Assembly: GCA_947487925.1 (NCBI GenBank)
Contig: CANLCA010000120.1
Coordinates: 1 to 7,664, forward strand
Reading direction: 5' to 3'
DNA from: Verrucomicrobiales bacterium
Lineage (GTDB): Bacteria; Verrucomicrobiota; Verrucomicrobiia; Limisphaerales; F1-80-MAGS106
DNA: 7,664 bases
Below the pieces are notes generated by a model. It had not been told where the DNA came from. It did no database searches and saw only the letters and a program-made list of their open reading frames with translations. Of the stretch, positions 1-5,683 are shown in pieces. Every line of letters begins with the position of its first letter. The stretch's first letter is position 1. A program made the position numbers and the translations under genes.

Positions 1-1322
1 GTGTGCGCGGAGAGATCCTGACCAATGGCGGCATGACACTGAAGGCACGCCTGGTTGCCGCTCATTCCCTGAGCCAGTTGATCATCCGGCTTACTGGCAT
101 GCATCGAATGGCACGAGAGGCAGCTCATGCCACCACGCACATGGCAAGCGGACTCAATGAGGCCGCTGTATTCGCGGCCTGTGACGCGGATCATGCCATC
201 TGACCAAAAGATATTCCCCATGAACTCTTCGTTGGTTGTGATTTGCTCTGGAATGCGCGAATCTTTGTGGCGTTTGGGATGCCTCAAGAGCGGAGTCGTC
301 GCCTCCAGCTCCGCACCAGGCCTAAAGGTGAAGCCGGTGTGCAAATAATTGTCAATTTCCGGAATAAACTTCATCGAGTGACATTGGCCACACACTTCCG
401 TCGAAGCGCGGGGATCAAGGCGGCTGGGGTTGATGATGGAGGGGGTTGGCGTGGATCGGCCGTGTTGCGCGTACCGTTGGACCGGGTTCCGATTGGCTTC
501 CGAATGCTTCTCGCCGGGCCCATGGCAGGCCTCGCATGAAATCCCCAGGTCAGCCGCCTTGGATTCGATAAGTCCTGTCTTCGGATCACGGTTGGGGATT
601 CCGCCGGTGGTATGGCATTGGATGCAGTTGACGTTCCATATTTGATGGGGCGAATCCGCCATGGGATCGCGGATGAATGTGTCCTTGCGGGGAACCCAGC
701 GCTGGTCTTCAACAAGCCAGGCCATCGGAAACCCGAACTGGAGATTCCCGTGCTTGCTGGCCACCCAATAAGCTTGAAACCGATGGGAACCAGTCGCCAG
801 CTCAATTTGCTTCCAAACACGAGGCGCCCGAGCCGGATCGTCGACGGTGTAGCCCGTCCACCCTGCTTTGGCTCGGGCCTGGTCATGAGTCCAATCTGGA
901 TCCACCATCTCAGCCCAGAATTCGCTACCCCGACGCTGCAGGTGGATTCGGTGGCCGTCCACCTCGAAATCACGGTCATTGAAATCCCCGAGCACGCTTT
1001 GGGGCGTTGCATACTGGGTCATCCGCCGATGAAATGAATCATGCCAGCTCTTATATTGGCCGGGGTGGCAGGCGGCGCATTGATCGCTGGAAACATATCC
1101 TGGATTGCCCCCGGTCTTGGGGATCTTGGACTGCCGTGCGACGACACGCGCCTCTTGTGATTGAGAGGTCGCGTCGCGATTCCAGGCCGCGAAGGCGCAC
1201 AGGGCAAAACCGCAAAAAATGACCCCACGAATCCACGGATCAGGACGAACCCCTCGAAGGAGAACCCAGGCGGAAAAGAGTGCAGCCGCGGCGAAGAGCA
1301 TCCACTCCAGACTTGTGCTCAT
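1..1322 (-). CDS. Membrane-anchored multiheme c-type cytochrome (c554-like), C-terminus cut by window edge
   Basis: I translated this frame by hand; it is open from ATG at 1322 to the left edge (440 codons visible, no stop). Six CXXCH heme-attachment motifs lie in this one frame: CAACH (residues 82-86), CIQCH (233-237), CEACH (263-267), CGQCH (311-315), CLSCH (401-405) and CLQCH (426-430). The flanks resemble the cytochrome c554-like multiheme family of Planctomycetes, Verrucomicrobia and Acidobacteria: YVSSDQCAACHPGQYKSWH near the first heme, SCEACHGPGEKH, and MSCLSCHSMH. In relatives a TPR or HEAT-repeat tail often follows; here it would lie outside the window. In place of a cleavable signal peptide there are two hydrophobic segments (about 8-22 and 33-47) joined by an Arg-rich loop, which predicts both termini outside and a periplasmic heme domain. 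The start is chosen from the ATGA overlap with the upstream gene and a GGAGG nine bases before it. Role: periplasmic electron transfer (inferred); substrate unknown. Confidence 0.9.
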   Translation of the reverse strand, partial: MSTSLEWMLFAAAALFSAWVLLRGVRPDPWIRGVIFCGFALCAFAAWNRDATSQSQEARVVARQSKIPKTGGNPGYVSSDQCAACHPGQYKSWHDSFHRRMTQYATPQSVLGDFNDRDFEVDGHRIHLQRRGSEFWAEMVDPDWTHDQARAKAGWTGYTVDDPARAPRVWKQIELATGSHRFQAYWVASKHGNLQFGFPMAWLVEDQRWVPRKDTFIRDPMADSPHQIWNVNCIQCHTTGGIPNRDPKTGLIESKAADLGISCEACHGPGEKHSEANRNPVQRYAQHGRSTPTPSIINPSRLDPRASTEVCGQCHSMKFIPEIDNYLHTGFTFRPGAELEATTPLLRHPKRHKDSRIPEQITTNEEFMGNIFWSDGMIRVTGREYSGLIESACHVRGGMSCLSCHSMHASKPDDQLAQGMSGNQACLQCHAAIGQDLSAH

Positions 1323-1852
1323 TCCATCGAGCCTCCGGTGCGCCCTGGCTGCGGACCCGGAGCCCGATCATTACTCCCCGCCAACGCTGTCATAGTTACG
1401 GAGATCAGAAGCAGGATGGCCCCTGCGGGGACTAGCAGAATTGGAAAGCCTGGATCACCCCCGCGGATGTTTATTCCGCCGAGGAAAAAACCCGAAGGCA
1501 AAAGGATACTGGCGCCCATGAGGCATCCCGACGCGAGGCGGCGGCGGCCAGAATCCCACCTCGTAAAGAAATTGGTTGAGAAACCGAACCCAAGATTGAT
1601 CAGCGCCAGCAACGTCCCGTGGGCATGCGCCAACGTCCACATCAACCTCCGAGTGGATTGGGAAGGATTCAGATAGGCACCGACTTTGAAGCCATGCAAG
1701 GCTTCGAGGACGATCCCAAGGGTCAGGAACACGAGCAACGTCCACCAACCGAAACGCAGGTGACGTCGAACAATGGAAACGGCGCCCGGGTCGTCCATGG
1801 GACTAGAGGGTTTCGCGGCTCCCGTCTCGATCTTCAGCTTCGGGCTCTTCAT
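1319..1852 (-). CDS. Small four-helix integral membrane protein of unknown function, coupled to the cytochrome
   Basis: This 177-residue protein has four hydrophobic segments at about 36-55, 73-92, 105-127 and 136-157. Basic residues cluster at the N-terminus and in the loop between helices 2 and 3 (DSGRRRLAS), so both termini and that loop should be cytoplasmic. Three histidines, H53 (EALHGFK) and H76/H78 (LAHAHGTLL), fall near the periplasmic ends of helices 1 and 2 and could bind heme or a quinone; this is inference. It looks like a conserved hypothetical protein; its size and topology recall hydroxylaminobenzene mutase-like four-helix proteins, but I see no decisive motif. Its TGA overlaps the cytochrome ATG (ATGA), so the two are co-translated and probably act together. 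The start is uncertain: ATG at 1894 or 1798 is also possible and none has a good Shine-Dalgarno sequence. The frame stays open to 2068, but that would run into the divergent gene. Confidence 0.8.
   Translation of the reverse strand: MKSPKLKIETGAAKPSSPMDDPGAVSIVRRHLRFGWWTLLVFLTLGIVLEALHGFKVGAYLNPSQSTRRLMWTLAHAHGTLLALINLGFGFSTNFFTRWDSGRRRLASGCLMGASILLPSGFFLGGINIRGGDPGFPILLVPAGAILLLISVTMTALAGSNDRAPGPQPGRTGGSME
1332..1336 (-). promoter_or_regulatory. Ribosome binding site of the multiheme cytochrome gene
   Basis: On the minus strand GGAGG lies nine bases before the ATG at 1322, inside the last codons of the upstream membrane-protein gene. It supports this start over the in-frame ATG at 1301, and with the ATGA overlap it indicates translational coupling. 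Confidence 0.6.
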
Positions 1853-1893
1853 TGGCAGGGGGTGGATAGCATTCCTACAATCTCGCAAATGCA

Positions 1894-1921
1894 TTGAGCG
1901 GTTTTCAAGTCTCGATATAGT
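1894..1921 (+). promoter_or_regulatory. Possible sigma70-type promoter for the FG-GAP/ASPIC gene
   Basis: TTGAGC (1894-1899) and TATAGT (1916-1921) are separated by 16 bases in the 83-base divergent intergenic region. They match four and five of six consensus positions. Transcription would begin near 1927-1930, leaving only a few bases before the ATG at 1936, which has no Shine-Dalgarno sequence; the mRNA would be nearly leaderless. The spacing is plausible but a chance match cannot be excluded. I saw no convincing promoter for the leftward operon in the rest of the gap. Confidence 0.3.
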
Positions 1922-1935
1922 CTGCGTTTTTAAGC

Positions 1936-4900
1936 ATGTGGCTGTCAAAGTGTGTGCTCCGGATGATCTCCGGATTAGGTCTTCTCCTCGGCGCGAACGC
2001 GGCGGAGCTAAAGTCGACTCCCCCCGTGTGGCGGGAGGAACCCGGGCATCGTTGGACTCCAGCCGCATCCAGTGGAACCAACACGGCTGGGTTCACACGC
2101 ATCGACCCGAAACTTTCCGGCGTTCTTTTCAGCAACCGACTCATGAACGCCACGATTTCCACAAATCGCCTGCTCGAAATCGGGTCCGGCGTGGCCTTGG
2201 GGGACGTCGATGGCGATGGGTGGGTGGACATTTACTTTTGCCGGACCGAGGGCGACAACGTTCTCTACCGAAATCGCGGAGGCTGGCGCTTCGAAGACAT
2301 CACATCAACGGCTGGAGTCGCCTGTCCGAGGCAATACTCAACGGGCGCCGCCCTGGCGGATGTGGATGGCGACGGGGATCTCGATTTGCTAGTGAACAGC
2401 CTGGGAGGCGGGACCCGATGCTTCTTGAACGACGGGAACGGCCGCTTTGCGGAGCGTCCCGACGGCCGGCTTGTGCGGCAATTCGGGGCCACATCCATGA
2501 CACTGGGAGACGTGGAAGGAGACGGGGATCTGGACCTCTACGTCACCAATTACAGGACTGACACCTTCCACGATCATCCTCCGGGCCTCCAAGTGAGAAC
2601 CCGCCAGACACCGGAAGGACAAATAGTTGTGGAACCAGCGAACCGATTTACCTGGGTGACAATGCCCAGCGGCGAGATCAGCGTTGTCGAACGAGGAGAG
2701 CCCGATGTTCTCTACATCAATACCGGCGCCGGAAATTTCTCCCCTGTGCGATGGGACATTGGCGTGTTCAAGGATGAATCCGGCAAGTCGTTGTCTGGAC
2801 CGCAACAGGATTGGGGACTGGCGGTCATGTTTCGAGATCTGAACGGGGACCGGCACCCGGACCTCTATGTTTGCAACGATTTTATCTATATGCCGGATCG
2901 CATCTGGTTCAACCGGGACGGGCTCCGGTTTCAGGCGGCGCACCGCACGGCATTTCGGCCTCTGAGCCTAGCCTCGATGTCGGTGGATGTGGCCGACATT
3001 AATCGTGATGGATTCGACGATCTGTTTGTTGCGGAGATGTTGAATCCCAACCGTGAACAGCGGGCTCGGCAGCAGCCCGAGATCTCCGGGGCCGCGGTGC
3101 TGGGGCCGATGGAAGCGGCCGACTTGCGCCCCGAGGTCACCCGCAACACCTTGCATCTAGCTCGAGGTGACGGCACCTACGCGGAAATCGCCCAGCTAGC
3201 CAACGTAGCGGCGACTGACTGGACATGGGGCTCGGCGTTCCTGGATGTCGATCTCGATGGATGGGAGGATCTCTTGATTTCCGCCGGCACCGTTTATGAC
3301 ATGCAGGACGCGGATGCCCTGGGAACTATTGGCCGACGGAACGGGTGGAGGAACCAGGCCGAGATTCTTCGCAGCCTGGCCATTCTCCCAGACCGAAAGG
3401 CTCCCAGTCTGGCACTGCGAAACCGACGCGATCTGACATTCCGCGATGCGAGCTCGGAATGGCGGTTTGGCGGAACTGGCTTGGCCCATGGGATGGCCTT
3501 CGGAGACCTCGATAATGACGGGGACATGGACGTCGTAATGAACTGTCTGCTTGAACCCGCCCGGCTCTTTCGCAATGACACAACAGCCCCGCGCATCGCG
3601 ATCCGGCTGCATGGCACTAACGCGAACACACGCGGGATCGGCGCCAGGATTACTGTCACAGGAGGGCCGGTGACACAGTCGCAAGAGATGATTGGCGCCG
3701 GTCGCTATCTTTCGAGCGACGATCCCATGCGCGTCTTCGCTGCCGGTCAGGCAGCCTCTCTCACAATCGAGGTGGCTTGGAGAACCGGAGGACGAAGCCT
3801 CATCACGAATGCGATCCCGGGTCGCATTTACGACATCTCACAAAGCTCGGCACGGGATTCCAAGCCACCAGACAATCCCAAGCCGCCGCCATGGTTCGCG
3901 GATGTCAGCGCCACGCTGAATCATCGGCATGCGGACACCCCATTTGACGATTTCCTCCGCCAGCCACTTCTCCCAAGGAAATTGAGCACCTTGGGCCCGG
4001 GAGTTTGTTGGGCGGATCTGGACGGCGACGGAGACGAAGACTTGCTGGTGGGCGGAGGTCGCGAGGGTCAGGCCCAGGCATTCCGCAACGAGGGGGGCGG
4101 CCAATGGGGACGATGGGCGGAGTCGCCGTTCCCGAGCACGAACCCTCGCGATCAAACGACGCTGCTTGCGATCCCAACCTCCCCGCGCGCGGTTCGCGTT
4201 GTCGCAGGAGAATCCAATTGGGAAGACGCGGATGCCTCGACGCCGACATTCCGGATCTATTCTTTCGACGGATCCTCAAAGCAAGGCAGCGCCTCGGGTC
4301 CGACCTCCGACACCTCCAGCACTGGCCCACTGGCCATGGCGGATACGGATGGCGACGGCTCTTTGGATTTATTCGTGGGGGGGCTGGCCGTTGCAGGCCG
4401 CTATCCCGAACCCGCCTCGTCCCGCCTGCTGCGGAGCACGGGCGGCACGTTCACGCTGGCCCAAACCTTCCCGGCCCTCAGCAGGGTTCGCGGCGCCGTG
4501 TTCGCGGATGTGGATGCGGACGGCGATCCAGACCTCCTGCTCGCCTGCGAGTGGGATTCCATCCGGCTCTTTCAAAATGACAAGGGCCGGTTCAACGAGG
4601 TGAGCGCCAACTGGGGCCTGCTTGGAATCACGGGCTGGTGGAACGGAATCCAAACGGGCGACTTCGATGAGGACGGAAGGATCGATTTCGTGGCCTCCAA
4701 CTGGGGCGCCAACTGGCGCAACGACACACCTAATGGGCCGGAAACACCCGTCCGTTTGTATTGGGGCGACTGGACCCATAACGGAGAAGTACAATTACTC
4801 ATGGCCTCTCAAGACAGTGGTCGACGTCCCCCCAACGGAGGCGATTTGTGGTTCCCGTGGCGAAGACGGAGCGCGGTGGTGGCCGCCATCCCGTCGCTGA

Positions 4901-5649
4901 GCGCGACCGCCCCAGACCACGCGGCCTACGGACGGACTGATGTCGTCCAATTGCTCGGCGTCGATGGAAAAGCCGCACGGTTTTTCGAGGCGCGAAACCC
5001 CTATTCCATGGTTTTCTTGAATCGGGGGGACCGATTCGAGGCGCATGCCTTGCCAACCGAAGCCCAGTGGGCGCCCTCGTTCGGAGTGGTGGTCTCAGAC
5101 TTCGATGGGGATGGTCATGACGACGTATTTCTCGCCCAGAACTTCACCGGTGTCGACCAGGAGACATCCACTCAAGATGCGGGGGTGGGTCTGGTTCTCG
5201 CCGGGGATGGTCGAGGGGGATTTCGCGCGCTCTCCCCCATGGAATCGGGAATCTCTATCCCGGGAGAACAGCGAGGCGCCGCGGCGGCCGACTTCGATGC
5301 CGATGGTCGAGTCGATTTGGTCGTGGGTCAGCATGGGGAAGAGTTACGCCTTTTCCGCAACCTATCGGGTCGCTCCGGGCTCCGAGTCAAAGCGCGCAGT
5401 GCCGAGGGGAATCCCAATGCGGCCGGCGCCGCGGTCCGCGTGAAATTTGGCGATCGCTGGGGGCCGGTCCGCGAAATACACGTCGGAGGCGGGTTTCATT
5501 CGCAAGACTCATCCACCCTTGTTTTCGCGGGCTCAACCCAACCGAACGCCATCCGGATCCGCTGGCCCGGTGGCGAGACCCGGGAGTGGCCGCTCCCGGG
5601 AACGGGGCGTGAAGTGGTCATTCAGCGCGACGGAATCCAGGTTCGATAA
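1936..5649 (+). CDS. Secreted FG-GAP/VCBS repeat protein with two ASPIC/UnbV domains (CRTAC1-like)
   Basis: This 1237-residue protein begins with a signal peptide: basic n-region (K5, R9), hydrophobic core 10-19 and a signal peptidase I site near ANAA (20-23). There is no lipobox. Thirteen DxDxDGxxD-type calcium loops follow. Seven form module 1, at residues 90, 142, 192, 301, 354, 437 and 524. Six form module 2, at 694, 803, 858, 909, 1055 and 1119. Each module should fold as a beta-propeller and ends in an ASPIC/UnbV-like domain, at about 553-637 (RGIGARITVTGG, GAGRYLSSDDP) and 1150-1234 (GAAVRVKF, GGGFHSQDSS, IRIRWPGGETREW). Module 2 opens with DFLRQPLLPRKLSTLGPGV, a block I recognise from large VCBS proteins of Bacteroidetes and Verrucomicrobia. 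These families are thought to bind ligands or surfaces outside the cell; no catalytic site is evident. The start is chosen because it gives the complete signal peptide; ATG at 1963 would remove its basic region. Confidence 0.93.
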   Translation: MWLSKCVLRMISGLGLLLGANAAELKSTPPVWREEPGHRWTPAASSGTNTAGFTRIDPKLSGVLFSNRLMNATISTNRLLEIGSGVALGDVDGDGWVDIYFCRTEGDNVLYRNRGGWRFEDITSTAGVACPRQYSTGAALADVDGDGDLDLLVNSLGGGTRCFLNDGNGRFAERPDGRLVRQFGATSMTLGDVEGDGDLDLYVTNYRTDTFHDHPPGLQVRTRQTPEGQIVVEPANRFTWVTMPSGEISVVERGEPDVLYINTGAGNFSPVRWDIGVFKDESGKSLSGPQQDWGLAVMFRDLNGDRHPDLYVCNDFIYMPDRIWFNRDGLRFQAAHRTAFRPLSLASMSVDVADINRDGFDDLFVAEMLNPNREQRARQQPEISGAAVLGPMEAADLRPEVTRNTLHLARGDGTYAEIAQLANVAATDWTWGSAFLDVDLDGWEDLLISAGTVYDMQDADALGTIGRRNGWRNQAEILRSLAILPDRKAPSLALRNRRDLTFRDASSEWRFGGTGLAHGMAFGDLDNDGDMDVVMNCLLEPARLFRNDTTAPRIAIRLHGTNANTRGIGARITVTGGPVTQSQEMIGAGRYLSSDDPMRVFAAGQAASLTIEVAWRTGGRSLITNAIPGRIYDISQSSARDSKPPDNPKPPPWFADVSATLNHRHADTPFDDFLRQPLLPRKLSTLGPGVCWADLDGDGDEDLLVGGGREGQAQAFRNEGGGQWGRWAESPFPSTNPRDQTTLLAIPTSPRAVRVVAGESNWEDADASTPTFRIYSFDGSSKQGSASGPTSDTSSTGPLAMADTDGDGSLDLFVGGLAVAGRYPEPASSRLLRSTGGTFTLAQTFPALSRVRGAVFADVDADGDPDLLLACEWDSIRLFQNDKGRFNEVSANWGLLGITGWWNGIQTGDFDEDGRIDFVASNWGANWRNDTPNGPETPVRLYWGDWTHNGEVQLLMASQDSGRRPPNGGDLWFPWRRRSAVVAAIPSLSATAPDHAAYGRTDVVQLLGVDGKAARFFEARNPYSMVFLNRGDRFEAHALPTEAQWAPSFGVVVSDFDGDGHDDVFLAQNFTGVDQETSTQDAGVGLVLAGDGRGGFRALSPMESGISIPGEQRGAAAADFDADGRVDLVVGQHGEELRLFRNLSGRSGLRVKARSAEGNPNAAGAAVRVKFGDRWGPVREIHVGGGFHSQDSSTLVFAGSTQPNAIRIRWPGGETREWPLPGTGREVVIQRDGIQVR

Positions 5650-5660
5650 GTCTGGGTATA

Positions 5661-5683
5661 GCTCAACTTTATTGGGCTTTATT
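5661..5683 (+). terminator. Weak rho-independent terminator-like hairpin after the FG-GAP/ASPIC gene
   Basis: Twelve bases after the TAA at 5647-5649, GCTCAA (5661-5666) can pair with TTGGGC (5672-5677), with one G-U pair and a five-base loop, followed by TTTATT. The stem is short. On the minus strand the G-U becomes a C-A mismatch, so it would serve the rightward gene only. It overlaps the last codons and stop of the convergent Kelch gene. Confidence 0.3.

Noticed and set aside
371..1012. A 213-codon minus-strand ORF
   Set aside because: It is a shifted-frame shadow of the cytochrome. The heme motifs are out of frame here, and the composition (rich in Arg, Pro and Ser) is not protein-like.
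1853..2068. An N-terminal extension of the four-helix protein to an ATG at 2068
   Set aside because: It would overlap the signal-peptide region of the divergent gene, and the extra residues look like noncoding translation.
2203..2386. DxDGDGxxD loops as dockerin or EF-hand motifs (cellulosome link)
   Set aside because: The loops sit in FG-GAP context (GxALxDVDGDGxxDLxV followed by LFxN-type strands), are spaced some 45-110 residues apart and are capped by ASPIC domains. Dockerins are short paired loops with flanking helices.
1773..2561. A 262-codon plus-strand ORF
   Set aside because: It overlaps the well-supported FG-GAP gene in another frame, is Arg-rich and low in complexity, and extends backward through the divergent gap into the membrane-protein gene.
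4005..4580. A 191-codon plus-strand ORF
   Set aside because: It is a frame shadow of the FG-GAP repeats; its Gly- and Arg-rich runs come from codons of the calcium loops.
5667..5683. Direct repeat CTTTATT...CTTTATT
   Set aside because: The two seven-base copies are too short and AT-rich to suggest an attachment or transposition site; nothing else nearby indicates a mobile element.
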